Assembly (NCBI GenBank): GCA_965262595.1
Contig: OZ253548.1
Location: 1,922,001 to 1,986,000, forward strand
Length of the DNA: 64,000 nucleotides
Source: CATQHB01 sp965262595
GTDB taxonomy: Bacteria; Chloroflexota; Dehalococcoidia; Lucifugimonadales; UBA3495
Direction: 5' to 3'
The number at the start of each line of letters is the position of its first letter. Position 1 is the stretch's first letter. Below the pieces are notes generated by a model. That model was not told where the DNA came from. It worked only from the letters and a program-made list of their open reading frames with translations, and made no database searches. Below, piece by piece: positions 34,740 through 44,160 of this stretch. The translations under genes and the position numbers were made by a program.

Positions 34740-35519
34740 CTAGTTCTTGACGTATTGATCGAACCAGCCCAGGGTGCGCGCCCAGGCATCCTCGGCGGCG
34801 GCTTCGTTGTAACTGCCCCGCTCGTCACAGTTAAAACCGTGGCCGGCGCCGGGGTAGGACTTGAAGTCGTGGGTGATGCCGGCGGCTTGCACTCGCGCTT
34901 CAATAGTCGCCACGTCCGCCGGAGACGGGTTGGCGTCATCCTCGCCAAAGTTGCCCATCAAGGGAATCTTGATACTTTCGGTCAGATCCATGGGCGCCGG
35001 TCCGTCGCCAAAGGGTACCAGAACGCGACCGGGATAGTAGGCTACGGCGGCATCCAAGCCGGGGCAGCTAGTGGCCGCCAGGTAGGTTATCCGTCCGCCA
35101 ACGCAGTAGCCGACGATGCCAATCTTCTGGCCGATGGTGCGCTGGTATTCTTTCTGAATAAAGTTTATGGCAACGTTGATGTCGGCAACCAGGTCGTCGT
35201 CCCGAAGGGCGGCCATATACTGGTTGATGGCGATGCTCATATCCTGCTCGGTGTAGCCCAACTTGGGGTTGGGATGCTCCCGGTGGAACACCGCCGGCGC
35301 AACGGCTACGTAACCATTCGCGGCGAAACGGTCGCATACTTTCTGGATATGCTCGTTAACGCCGAATGCCTCCTGAATTACCACAACCGCCGGCCAACTG
35401 GTGCCCTGGCTGGGCGGCGGATGGCTGACATAGGCAACCATGTCCAACCCCTGATACCCGTGCATATCGTCGAACTCGCGGTCACCGGCAAACCTTAGAT
35501 TCTCCCAAAATGACGGCAT
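34740..35519 (-). CDS. Dienelactone hydrolase family protein
   Basis: This 259-residue alpha/beta hydrolase has the cysteine nucleophile in G-I-V-G-Y-C-V-G-G near residue 137, an aspartate near N-F-G-E-D-D-A-N, and the histidine in G-A-G-H-G-F-N-C near residue 224, the triad of carboxymethylenebutenolidase. V-V-V-I-Q-E-A-F-G-V near residue 47 is typical. These enzymes open dienelactones in chlorocatechol or aromatic breakdown. The ATG at 35519 has GGAGG 7 nt upstream. No other catechol genes are adjacent. Confidence 0.93.
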   Translation of the reverse strand: MPSFWENLRFAGDREFDDMHGYQGLDMVAYVSHPPPSQGTSWPAVVVIQEAFGVNEHIQKVCDRFAANGYVAVAPAVFHREHPNPKLGYTEQDMSIAINQYMAALRDDDLVADINVAINFIQKEYQRTIGQKIGIVGYCVGGRITYLAATSCPGLDAAVAYYPGRVLVPFGDGPAPMDLTESIKIPLMGNFGEDDANPSPADVATIEARVQAAGITHDFKSYPGAGHGFNCDERGSYNEAAAEDAWARTLGWFDQYVKN

Positions 35520-35885
35520 AGTGCTACCTCCTCCTGTCACATTTCAAGCCATTTTCCAGGTTTAGGGGCCGGTTATCTTTATCCGGAGGCTGAAACTTCC
35601 CCTAAACGATCAATCTTAATCCGTCGCTCCCACTATAACCATTCCGCCTGACCGTCCCGGGCCTCCTGGCTATTCGGTGGGCTTGCCCTGGCTACGCCGG
35701 ATTTTACTGCCGGATTGTAGCAAAGGGCAAGCCAACATACAAGTATCACCGGGGCTTAAACCCAGCCGGGGAGCCGGCGCGGTCCCGGCTTACGACCAAG
35801 GCCATTGCAACCGCTTTGACTAAGCTGCCCGACTATCCTGTCGGCCAGCTACAACACTACCGGCGGGATTGGCCGGCGGGATTGG
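35520..35885. other. Intergenic, no gene recognised
   Basis: The gap between two minus-strand genes shows only GC-rich unstructured sequence. No promoter or terminator is convincing. Confidence 0.5.
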
Positions 35886-36758
35886 CTATAGAGACTGCCA
35901 GCGTCGCTTGCCTCCCTCGGTAACTACCTTGCCAATTTGCTTGCCCGGCGGGAAATGCCCGGCGGCGATAACCCAATCTTCGCTTTCCGCCTTGTCCAGC
36001 AACATCAACCGGTTGGCATAGCTCTGGGCCTTGTCAATGTCCACTCCGGCGCACCAGCTCGGCTCGGAAACCTGGGCGATGTTGTGGATCAGGTCTCCCA
36101 CCAGCATCGCCCTTTGTCCGCCGGAGTTAACCAGCACCACCTGGTGGCCGGGGGTGTGGCCGGCGGCGGGCATGGTGGTTATTCCCTCGGTGACGGTATG
36201 TTCTCCCTCCACAATCTGTTGCAGGCGCAGCCGACGGAGGGGCATAATCTGCTGCTGGACGTGGGGGTTTTGTTCCAGGATTTCCGGCTGGGTGAAGTAG
36301 TCGTAATCATCCTTGGGGATAATGTAGCGAGCGCGGCGGAAATTGGGAGCGGGCATTCCGCCGGAGTAACGCAGGTTCCAGCCGATATGGTCGGCGTGCA
36401 GGTGAGTATGCACCACAAAGTTCACCTGGTCCGAAGGGGAAACGTTGGTATTGATGATATCCACGTTGGGGGGCAGCATGATGGGCCGCAGTTCCTCGTA
36501 GAGGTTGCCGGTCACGTTGCCGCGGGTGGGATGCGGGCCGGGGCCCATTCCGGTATCCACCAACACCACCTGGCTTTCGGAGCGAACCACGAAGACGCCG
36601 TAATATAGCTGAAGTTGACCGTCCTCCAACATATCCTGGTACTCGTCCCAGGCGCTGTCCGGCACGTCCGGGAACATTGCAGAAGTCGGACGGGGCGGCG
36701 GCACCATATCAATGACTGCCGTAATCTCATAATCGCCGATGGTTATTTTATCTGCCAT
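35886..36758 (-). CDS. Metallo-beta-lactamase-fold hydrolase
   Basis: The 290-residue protein has the H-T-H-L-H-A-D-H zinc motif near residue 116, A-A-G-H-T-P-G-H near residue 200, L-V-G-D-L near residue 222 and a final A-A-G-H-F near residue 265, all ligands of the two-zinc site. The overall length and D-T-G-M-G-P-G-P-H lead are like N-acyl homoserine lactonase or alkyl-sulfatase-type small hydrolases. The ATG at 36758 has AGGAGG 10 nt upstream. The substrate is unknown. Confidence 0.9.
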   Translation of the reverse strand: MADKITIGDYEITAVIDMVPPPRPTSAMFPDVPDSAWDEYQDMLEDGQLQLYYGVFVVRSESQVVLVDTGMGPGPHPTRGNVTGNLYEELRPIMLPPNVDIINTNVSPSDQVNFVVHTHLHADHIGWNLRYSGGMPAPNFRRARYIIPKDDYDYFTQPEILEQNPHVQQQIMPLRRLRLQQIVEGEHTVTEGITTMPAAGHTPGHQVVLVNSGGQRAMLVGDLIHNIAQVSEPSWCAGVDIDKAQSYANRLMLLDKAESEDWVIAAGHFPPGKQIGKVVTEGGKRRWQSL

Positions 36759-36963
36759 TGGTTTATCCCCTCCTATCACGGTGCATTCCAGGCATTTTTT
36801 TCCTGACCAGGGTCAATGTTCTAACATTATAGCCAATAAAGGCTTGCAGTAAATATTATTAGGGAATTATATGGGAAATTACCCAAACTTGAATGGACAA
36901 ATGCGGAAGAGAGGGGCAAAGAGCGCCCCGGCTTGGAGCCGGGGCTAGGTGTGTGTTTAAGGG

Positions 36964-37218
36964 TTAGTACAGGGAGCGATGCTTTTCCCAGAACGCCTCG
37001 ATTGATATGTGGTGATCATTAAGCATTCTTTCGACATCGGAGCGAGGCATATCCCATTCCTCGTTGAATCGGAGTACACTGCTATTTGGTCCAAGAAATA
37101 TCCTGCTATTCCCGATACGGGAATGCTGAGTATGCCCCATCAACTCCAATATCTTGGTTACCTCATAGCCTTGAAGGCTATCCGGCAAATACAAGTTGTA
37201 CCTCTCTCCGACCTTCAT
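36964..37218 (-). CDS. HicA-like toxin candidate
   Basis: The 84-residue protein runs Y-E-V-T-K-I-L-E-L-M-G-H-T, R-I-G-N-S-R-I-F-L, then M-P-R-S-D-V-E-R-M-L-N-D-H-H. This order of a helix, a short hairpin and a late helix is loosely like HicA. The conserved G-S-H of HicA is not clear, so the call is tentative. The ATG at 37218 overlaps the HicB-like gene by 41 bp; the frame is open to 37266. The pairing with a HicB-like gene is the main support. Confidence 0.45.
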   Translation of the reverse strand: MKVGERYNLYLPDSLQGYEVTKILELMGHTQHSRIGNSRIFLGPNSSVLRFNEEWDMPRSDVERMLNDHHISIEAFWEKHRSLY

Positions 37219-37513
37219 AGAACATGCCTTGGATGATGCTCTTGCCCCTGAAATGAGCTGGGTCAATGGTCTGTTTGTTGTCCAGCGTAAAGTTGTACTT
37301 GATGTCTCTATTGCTCAGGTAAGCAACCATACGTTCATGCTGGTCAAAACTGTTCAGGATGTCGGCCACTCCAGAATAGAAATCTTCATTGGCCTCTTCT
37401 CTGGTCTTGCCATAGGCATAAAATCCGAACTCGCGGGAGTAGATAGCCCACCTGTCCGGGCGCTCCTCCACTTCCCCTACCAAGTTAAGGTGTAGCTCAC
37501 TTTCTTGTGGCAT
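37178..37513 (-). CDS. HicB-like antitoxin candidate
   Basis: The 111-residue protein has W-A-I-Y-S-R-E-F-G-F-Y-A-Y-G-K-T-R-E-E-A-N-like residues, matching the HicB fold in which a Y-G-x-T-x-E-E-A loop follows two strands. It lacks a clear DNA-binding C-terminus. GGAGGAGG is 5 nt before the ATG at 37513. Lower GC than its neighbours suggests transfer with its partner. Confidence 0.6.
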   Translation of the reverse strand: MPQESELHLNLVGEVEERPDRWAIYSREFGFYAYGKTREEANEDFYSGVADILNSFDQHERMVAYLSNRDIKYNFTLDNKQTIDPAHFRGKSIIQGMFYEGRREVQLVFAG

Positions 37514-37725
37514 AAGAACCTCCTCCTTGTCCTGTATTACCCCACTCGCAGGTGTCAACTGTTCGTAAAACAGGATATTACTATTGTGCCATCTTTGGTT
37601 CGTACTGCCGTGCCGCTATAGCACACGTCTAGATCCGTTGTCGTTAACTCCCATCTCTCTAGGCAATTGCAAAACTCCCAGGGGCCTGGACGGGTGGCTG
37701 CTGGGTGGCCGATGTCGTAATTTTA

Positions 37726-37879
37726 GGGAACCTCTGAATAAGTCCGTGACTTGGGTGTTTATCCCTACCCGTCGTTCCTGCCTTCGCAGGAACCTCGGCC
37801 CACAAAGTTCAGGTTCCTGCTTTCGCAGGAACGACGGGGTGAAGGCGCTGGCGTTTAATAACTTATTCAGACTATCCTT
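37726..37879. mobile_element. MITE-like element, copy D
   Basis: GGGAACCTCTGAATAAGTCC at the left and ACTTATTCAGACTATCC at the right form terminal inverted repeats. The inner arms CGTCGTTCCTGCCTTCGCAG and GCAGGAACGACGGGG are intact. Length and order match copy A. Confidence 0.8.
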
Positions 37880-37975
37880 AGGTCTTGGCAACATCGTTCC
37901 ACCGGAGCCGGTCTAAAGGCCGCCCGGTCCAAATGGCTAATGCCGGAGAATGACTCCAGACGCCAGCTCCGGGCG

Positions 37976-38488
37976 CTAATACTGGACCAGGGAGAAGACA
38001 TCGTACTTCCCCAGCAATTGGCGGCCCCCCAGGGCTTCCAATTCAATCACCAAGCCTATACCGGCCACCTGTCCCCCGGCGTTCTCCACCAGACTGGCGG
38101 CGGCGGCCAAGCTCCCGCCGGTCGCTATAACATCATCCAGCAGCAGCACCCGGTCGCCCGGGACTACGCCGTCCACGTGGATTTCCATCACATTGGAACC
38201 ATACTCCAGGGAATACTCGACCGAGATGGTCTCGCCGGGCAGCTTGCCCTGCTTGCGCACCGGAATCAGCGGCTTAGCCATTCGGCAGGCCAGCGGCGCG
38301 CCGAACAGAAAGCCCCGGGACTCGATGGCGGCGATGGCGTCAAACGCCAAGTCCTGATACCGTTCGGCCAGTTGGTCGATGGTGTAATTAAAAGCGGCAG
38401 CATCGCGCAGCAGCGGCGTAATGTCGCGGAAGAGAATCCCCGGCTGGGGAAAATCAGGGATGTCTCGAATAAAGTCCTTCAGATTCAT
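37976..38488 (-). CDS. apt: Adenine phosphoribosyltransferase
   Basis: Apt makes AMP from adenine and PRPP in purine salvage. The 170-residue protein has the PRPP motif V-L-L-L-D-D-V-I-A-T-G-G-S near residue 117 and the hood region E-S-R-G-F-L-F-G near residue 54, with D-I-P-D-F-P-Q-P-G-I-L-F-R-D-I-T-P-L-L at the N-terminus typical of Apt. No clear ribosome site precedes the ATG. It is a single gene flanked by repeats. Confidence 0.94.
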   Translation of the reverse strand: MNLKDFIRDIPDFPQPGILFRDITPLLRDAAAFNYTIDQLAERYQDLAFDAIAAIESRGFLFGAPLACRMAKPLIPVRKQGKLPGETISVEYSLEYGSNVMEIHVDGVVPGDRVLLLDDVIATGGSLAAAASLVENAGGQVAGIGLVIELEALGGRQLLGKYDVFSLVQY

Positions 38489-39005
38489 CGGCGGACAACT
38501 CAGTTACTATCAATTATTTATTCAATTATTTATTGATATTTATTGAATGACGCAATTATTAAATGGCGTTGAATGGGCCGGGCAATTGGGAATCGTCCGG
38601 CGGGAAATCCGAAGGCAGTCTAGTTGAAGCCGCCAATGGCGTCAAGTTTCGGCGGGAGGGGGAAAGGCTCTCTTGAAAGACCCTCTTGACAGTCACGGGC
38701 AACCCGCTCCTGGTGCGCCTGTCGAACCATAAAACGGCCCTTCGACCAGCCCGGGGTGAGCGGGGATACACCTGAACCTGAGCAAGATACAAGACCGTGG
38801 GGAGGGGAACTACCTACTTGAGCGGCGCAATTGCGGGTCGGAGAAAAGCGTTCGCGCTCCCAAAATAAGCGGGGAATCAGTCGTAAACCGGGCGCAGTGA
38901 CCCACGGATGCGCTGCCCTAAAGCGTCCCCCAAGCCTCGAAAGACTCGGTTCGCTGACCGGTACGTTGTTGTTCCCCCTTTCCGGCGTGTGCTAGAATCG
39001 GTAGG
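38489..39005. other. Intergenic with AT-rich repeats
   Basis: An AT-rich block (38508-38560) repeats CAATTATTTATT and TATTTATTGA. A copy of repeat R (site 3) lies at 38690-38785. No gene is supported. Confidence 0.55.
38690..38785. repeat. Dispersed palindromic repeat R, site 3
   Basis: In reverse orientation to sites 1 and 2: CGCTCCTGGTGCGCCTGTCG, ACGGCCCTTCGACCAG, GGGTGAGCGGGGATACACCT. The last word is the exact complement of AGGTGTATCCCCGCTCACCC seen at site 2. Confidence 0.7.
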
Positions 39006-40145
39006 ATGAAGACTGAAATAGATATGGAGCAGGTCAAGTTTTGGGTTGCCCTCAGCCGGGTTCGCAACCTGGGCACGACCCGGTTCCGGAAGCTGGAGGC
39101 ATTTTTCAGCGACCCGGAGCACGCCTGGAATGCCGGACCCGGTGAGCTGCGGGCCGCCGGCCTGGATGCCCGTACCGCCGCCGCGGTGGTGGATACCCGC
39201 CGGACCATATCTCCTGATGCGGAGATGGCGCGGCTGGAAGAGGCCGGAGTCCGAGCGGTTACCTGGCACGACCCGGACTATCCGTCCCGGCTCAAACAGA
39301 TAGACGGCCTGCCCCCGGTGCTGTACGTTAAGGGCGCCCTGATACCCGACGACGAGCGGGCGGTAGCCGTCGTGGGCACCCGCAGCCCGACAACTTATGG
39401 ACGAGAGGCGGCGGCAGCCCTCACCGGCGATCTGGCCCGCTGCGGCATTACAATCGTCAGCGGCCTGGCTCTGGGCATTGACGGCATCGCTCACCGCACC
39501 GCCCTCGACCAGGGCGGACGCACCATCGCCGTAGTAGCCAGCGGCCTGGATATTGTTTATCCTAAAGACCATGCCGGTCTGTTTGGCCGGATTGTGGAGC
39601 AGGGAGCCGTGGTCAGCGAGTATCCGTTGGGCACCCGTCCCGACCCGCGCAACTTTCCGCGGCGCAACCGGATGATTAGCGGGATGAGCCTGGGTACGCT
39701 GGTGGTGGAAGCCGGAGAAAAGAGCGGGGCCGGCTGGACGGTCTATCATGCGCTGGAACAAAACCGGGAGGTCTTTTGCGTGCCGGGCAGCATATTCTCC
39801 CCGGCCAGCCGAATGACCAACCGCCTAATCCAGGAGGGCGCAAAACTGGCCTCCAGCCATATCGACATCCTGGAAGAACTGAACTTGAGGGCGGTTTCCC
39901 ACCAGATTGAAATGCGTCTGGCAGAGGACTTGCCGCCCAGCCCGGACGCCGACGGCGAGGCGGGTTTGCTCCGCTGTCTTAACCACGAACCGATGCATAT
40001 CGACGATATCCAGAGAGAGGCCAGCCTGCCGGTAGCTCTGGTGGGCAGCCTGCTCACCATGCTCGAACTTAAGGGCTTGGTGAAACAGGTCGGCGGAATG
40101 AACTATGTGCGCATAGGGGAGGCAACCACACCCAATGGCAGGTAA
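39006..40145 (+). CDS. dprA: DNA-processing protein DprA/Smf
   Basis: DprA binds single-stranded DNA and loads RecA during uptake or repair. The 379-residue protein has an N-terminal helix-hairpin part, then the Rossmann-like DprA domain with V-V-G-T-R-S-P-T-T-Y-G near residue 120, S-G-L-A-L-G-I-D-G-I-A-H near residue 155, and P-R-R-N-R-M-I-S-G-M near residue 218. A C-terminal winged-helix segment ends the protein. Its stop overlaps the topA start by 11 bp, so dprA-topA-xerC form a coupled unit. Confidence 0.93.
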   Translation: MKTEIDMEQVKFWVALSRVRNLGTTRFRKLEAFFSDPEHAWNAGPGELRAAGLDARTAAAVVDTRRTISPDAEMARLEEAGVRAVTWHDPDYPSRLKQIDGLPPVLYVKGALIPDDERAVAVVGTRSPTTYGREAAAALTGDLARCGITIVSGLALGIDGIAHRTALDQGGRTIAVVASGLDIVYPKDHAGLFGRIVEQGAVVSEYPLGTRPDPRNFPRRNRMISGMSLGTLVVEAGEKSGAGWTVYHALEQNREVFCVPGSIFSPASRMTNRLIQEGAKLASSHIDILEELNLRAVSHQIEMRLAEDLPPSPDADGEAGLLRCLNHEPMHIDDIQREASLPVALVGSLLTMLELKGLVKQVGGMNYVRIGEATTPNGR

Positions 40146-42864
40146 AGCAGCAACCAAGGCTCCGGCGAAGGCTCCGGCGAAGGCTCCGGCGAAGGCTCCG
40201 GCGAAGGCTACTACCAAGCCCGCCGCCGAGGCGACCGCGAAGAAGGCCCCCGACGCTATGACTACCCGGACCGTCAAAGCCAAGTCAACCACGGCCAAAG
40301 CCAAGTCAACCGCGGCCAAAGCCACTGGCAAGGCGACCGGTAAAGCCACTGGCAAGGCGACCGGTAAAACGGCAGGCAAGGCCCCGGCCCGGAGCCAGGC
40401 TGCCTCCGCTTTGGGCCGGACCGCCGGCAAACGCCTGGTCATCGTGGAATCACCGGCCAAGGCCCGCACCGTCGGCCAGATTCTGGGCAGTCGTTACGTA
40501 GTTACCGCGTCCCAGGGCCACGTCCGCGACCTGCCCAAGGGCAAGATGGGCGTTGACCTGGAACAGGATTTTGCCCCTTCTTACGTCACGATGCGGGACA
40601 AAATGTCGCTGGTAAAGGAGCTGAAGCGGGCCGGCGATGAGGCCGCCGATATCTACCTGGCTACCGACCCGGACCGGGAGGGCGAGGCCATATCCTGGCA
40701 CCTCCAGACCGCCGCCGGTTGGGACAAACAGGCAAAACCGCCCAAGCGGGTAGTCTTCCACGAGATCACTAAAGACGCCGTGGAAGAAGCCTTTCAACAC
40801 CCCCGGGAAATTGATATGCAGTTGGTGAATGCCCAGCAAGCCCGCCGCATCCTGGACCGGCTGGTGGGCTACCAGATTAGCCCGCTCCTCGGCAAGCGGG
40901 TACAGCGGGGCCTCTCCGCCGGACGCGTCCAATCGGTGGCCCTGCGGTTGGTCACCGACCGGGAGCGGGATATCCTGGACTTCGTGCCGGTGGAATCCTG
41001 GACCCTGGACGCATTGCTGCACCAGGAGTCCGACCCGGCCGACCGGCCGGAGCTGTTTTCCGCTACGCTGCACTCGGTCAAGGGCAGCCGCAACCGGTTG
41101 AACATCGGTGTCGAAGCGGAGGCCCGCAAGTATGAGGCGGAGTTGAAGAATGCCGTCTATTCGGTGGCCGACGTGCGCAAACGGGAGGTACGGCAGCGTC
41201 CCACGGCCCCCTTTACCACCAGCACTTTGCAGCAGGAGGCAGGCCGGAAGCTCCGGTTCACCGCCCAGCGAACCATGGCGGTGGCCCAGCAGCTCTATGA
41301 AGGTTTGCCCGTGGGCAGCGAAGGCTCGGTAGGTCTGATTACCTATATGCGCACCGACTCGGTCCAGGTGTCCCAGACGGCGGTGCAGGAAGCCCGGGAA
41401 TACATTACGGCCGAGTATGGCAAGGCTTACCTGCCGGACAAGCCCCGGGTCCATCGCACCCGGGCCAAATCGGCGCAGGAGGCCCACGAAGCCATCCGGC
41501 CTACCTCGATAAAACGGGACCCGGCATCGCTTAAGCCCCACCTGACCGCAGACCAGCACCGGCTTTATAACATTATCTGGGCACGGATGCTGGCCAGCCA
41601 AATGGCCGACGCGCTCTCCGATTCCACCACGGTCAATATCGATGCCGCTTGCCCGAGCGATGCCACGGCCACGGCTGCCGCCGCATCCAAATCCAACCCC
41701 AACCCCAATTCTTCCGCCGGGTCGGGCCGGGTCTTTAACTTCCGGGCCACCGGCTCGGTGCTCAAGTTCCCCGGCTTTCGCACGCTCTACCTGGAAAGCC
41801 GCGACGAGGGGGACGCTGAGGAGAATCGCAAGTCTTTGCCGGAGTTGGCCCCGGGCAACCCGCTGAACTGCCAGCAGTTGGAGGCGTCGCAGCACTTTAC
41901 CCAGCCGCCGCCCCGGTTCACCGAGGCCACCCTGATTAAATCTATGGAAGAAAAGGGCATCGGCCGCCCCAGCACCTATGCTCCCACCATCGGCGTGCTG
42001 CTGGCCCGTAACTATGTCTCCAAGGTACAAACCAGCCTGCATCCCACCGAGTTGGGCACGACGGTATCCGACCTGCTAACCAGGTTCTTCGCCGACGTAA
42101 TGAACCTGGACTTCACCGCCCGGATGGAAGAAAAGCTGGACGAGGTTTCCCAGGGTGAACGGGAGTGGGTGCCAATGTTGCGGGAGTTCTATACCCCCTT
42201 CGCCAAAGAGTTGGAGTCGGCAAACGAGAATATGCCCCGGGTGAAACCGGAGGACGAGGCGACCGACGAAGTTTGCGAGAACTGCGAGAGTCCGATGGTC
42301 ATCAAAGCCGGGCGTTTTGGCCGCTTTATCGCCTGCACCGGCTATCCCAAGTGTCGTACTACCCGGCCGCTCAAGAGCGCCGCCGCCGACCAGGATAGCC
42401 TGCCGGGAGACGTGGAGACGGACGAAGTTTGCGACCAGTGCGGCAAACCGATGGTCATTAAAACCGGCCGTTACGGCAAGTTTATGGCTTGTACCGGCTA
42501 CCCCCAATGCAAGGCTACCCGCCCGATGAAAACCGGCTCCATCTGCCCCAACTGCGGCGGCGACCTGGTAGAGCGGCGCGCCCGGGGTCGGGGCAGGTCC
42601 TTCTACGGCTGCTCCAAGTATCCCGACTGCGACTTCATCATTAACAAGCGTCCCGCCGCCGGCCCCTGCCCGGAGTGCAACGGACTGGTGGTACATGAAG
42701 GGCCGGATGGGGTGGCCTGTACCGTCTGCCAATGGAAAGGCTCAGAGTCCGACATCAATACCGATGTCAGTGCCGGCGCCGAGGCCGGCACCAATACCGA
42801 AGCTGGGGCCGGAGTCGATGACGGGGCGGCCAAGGAACCGCAGTTAGCCACCATTGGCGACTAG
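40135..42864 (+). CDS. topA: DNA topoisomerase I with N-terminal basic tail
   Basis: TopA relaxes negative supercoils by transient single-strand cuts. Residues 1-98 form an Ala/Lys-rich tail with K-A-P-A repeated five times (12-bp repeats at 40158-40206) and T-G-K-A repeats. The enzyme starts at L-V-I-V-E-S-P-A-K-A near residue 103 (Toprim), with D-P-D-R-E-G-E-A, and the active-site tyrosine Y404 in L-I-T-Y-M-R-T-D-S. Four C-terminal zinc-finger cysteine sets (C-E-N-C, C-D-Q-C, C-P-N-C, C-P-E-C) follow. The N-terminal tail is unusual; basic tails in other groups are commonly C-terminal. An insert near residue 503 is Ala/Ser/Asn-rich. Overlaps dprA and xerC by 11 bp each. Confidence 0.95.
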   Translation: MAGKAATKAPAKAPAKAPAKAPAKATTKPAAEATAKKAPDAMTTRTVKAKSTTAKAKSTAAKATGKATGKATGKATGKTAGKAPARSQAASALGRTAGKRLVIVESPAKARTVGQILGSRYVVTASQGHVRDLPKGKMGVDLEQDFAPSYVTMRDKMSLVKELKRAGDEAADIYLATDPDREGEAISWHLQTAAGWDKQAKPPKRVVFHEITKDAVEEAFQHPREIDMQLVNAQQARRILDRLVGYQISPLLGKRVQRGLSAGRVQSVALRLVTDRERDILDFVPVESWTLDALLHQESDPADRPELFSATLHSVKGSRNRLNIGVEAEARKYEAELKNAVYSVADVRKREVRQRPTAPFTTSTLQQEAGRKLRFTAQRTMAVAQQLYEGLPVGSEGSVGLITYMRTDSVQVSQTAVQEAREYITAEYGKAYLPDKPRVHRTRAKSAQEAHEAIRPTSIKRDPASLKPHLTADQHRLYNIIWARMLASQMADALSDSTTVNIDAACPSDATATAAAASKSNPNPNSSAGSGRVFNFRATGSVLKFPGFRTLYLESRDEGDAEENRKSLPELAPGNPLNCQQLEASQHFTQPPPRFTEATLIKSMEEKGIGRPSTYAPTIGVLLARNYVSKVQTSLHPTELGTTVSDLLTRFFADVMNLDFTARMEEKLDEVSQGEREWVPMLREFYTPFAKELESANENMPRVKPEDEATDEVCENCESPMVIKAGRFGRFIACTGYPKCRTTRPLKSAAADQDSLPGDVETDEVCDQCGKPMVIKTGRYGKFMACTGYPQCKATRPMKTGSICPNCGGDLVERRARGRGRSFYGCSKYPDCDFIINKRPAAGPCPECNGLVVHEGPDGVACTVCQWKGSESDINTDVSAGAEAGTNTEAGAGVDDGAAKEPQLATIGD

Positions 42865-43978
42865 TTTGGCAGCCGGTATGACGAATAGTATGGAAACCGG
42901 CGCCGCCGCCGCCGCCGACACCAACGCCCGGCAGATCGGCCAACCCGGGGAACTCGACCTGCCGGGAAAACCCGCGGATACCGCAGAACCCGCAGAACCC
43001 GGCCAGACCGTGCCCGGGGCATCGGGGGACGACCTTGCCTTTCTGGTTCAGCGGTATAAGACCTACTTGCGCGGGCAGCGGGGGCTGTCCGACAACACCG
43101 TTCGGGTCTATCTAGCCGACCTCGATTCCTTCCTGCGCTTCATTGACCGGAAAGGGCATTCCCTGATCGACATGAACCGGCGGCTGGCCCGCAGCTATCT
43201 GGCCTGGCTGGCTACCGAGGGCCGGGAGACGGTACACCCCTATTCGGGCCGCAAGCAGCAGGAGGGCTACGCCCGGGTCAGCATCGTCCGCAAGCTGACC
43301 GCCCTGCGCTCCTTCTACCAGTTCCTGGTGCAACAGGGAAGATTCAAGCACAGCCCGGTGCCTTCGGGCCGCAGCCTGCAAGTCAAGGTGGAAAAGCCCC
43401 TGCCCTCCTTCATCGGCAAGCAAGAAGCGGTGCGGCTGCTGGAAACGCCGAACACCGACGACGAATATGGGGCGCGCGACCGGGCCATCCTGGAAGTCCT
43501 CTACTCCTGCGGCGTTCGCCTGGCCGAGATTGCCGGTATGGACTTGCCCGACATCAACTTTGCCCAGCGGCAGATATTGGTGGAAGGCAAAGGCTCCAAG
43601 GAACGCTGGGTGCTCTTCGGCCAGCCCACCGAGAAATCCTTGCAGCATTACCTGCAAGAGGTCCGTCCCCAGCTTTTAGACGGCCCGACGGAGGCCCTGT
43701 TCCTCAACCGCTATGGCAAACGGCTGTCCCGCCGCAGCATCGAAAAGCTGGTGCGCCACCACGCCGCTCAAGCCGGTCTGCGGGACGGCATTCATCCCCA
43801 CACCCTGCGGCACAGCTTTGCCAGCCATATGCTGGAGGGCGCGGCCGACCTGCGGGTAATCCAGGAACTGCTGGGCCACTCCAGCCCCACCACCACCCAA
43901 ATCTACACCCACATAACCAAGCAGGAAGCCAAAGCCGCCTACCTGAACTTTCACCCCCGAGCCGGGCCGGAAGAGTAA
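42854..43978 (+). CDS. xerC: Tyrosine recombinase XerC
   Basis: Xer recombinases resolve chromosome dimers at dif sites. The 374-residue protein starts with a 58-residue low-complexity Ala/Glu/Pro stretch, then a SAM-like N-terminal domain from F-L-V-Q-R-Y-K-T-Y-L. The catalytic residues are visible: R in G-V-R-L-A-E, H-x-x-R in H-T-L-R-H-S-F near residue 316, H in L-L-G-H-S-S, and Y in I-Y-T-H-I. The TTG at 42854 overlaps topA; the ATG at 42878 is an alternative. XerC next to topA is a common arrangement. Confidence 0.93.
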   Translation: MATSLAAGMTNSMETGAAAAADTNARQIGQPGELDLPGKPADTAEPAEPGQTVPGASGDDLAFLVQRYKTYLRGQRGLSDNTVRVYLADLDSFLRFIDRKGHSLIDMNRRLARSYLAWLATEGRETVHPYSGRKQQEGYARVSIVRKLTALRSFYQFLVQQGRFKHSPVPSGRSLQVKVEKPLPSFIGKQEAVRLLETPNTDDEYGARDRAILEVLYSCGVRLAEIAGMDLPDINFAQRQILVEGKGSKERWVLFGQPTEKSLQHYLQEVRPQLLDGPTEALFLNRYGKRLSRRSIEKLVRHHAAQAGLRDGIHPHTLRHSFASHMLEGAADLRVIQELLGHSSPTTTQIYTHITKQEAKAAYLNFHPRAGPEE

Positions 43979-44003
43979 ACCCTCCCGGCGGAACCGTCGC
44001 CTG

Positions 44004-44048
44004 ACCCGGCCCTCGTAAACGTGAAACCAGGGGCCGGGTTTGCTTTTG
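44004..44048 (+). terminator. Terminator after xerC
   Basis: ACCCGGCCC and GGGCCGGGT form a 9-bp stem around an 18-nt loop, followed by TTGCTTTTGG. It would end the dprA-topA-xerC unit. Confidence 0.6.
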
Positions 44049-44160
44049 GCGGCGGACATCCACCGGCGGCGGCAAACCTCCTGGGCCATTCCGGGAACAA
44101 AAGGACGCCCGGTTACGTCATAGGGTCATAACGATTAGACCCACAGGAGGTTTGCCCTAT

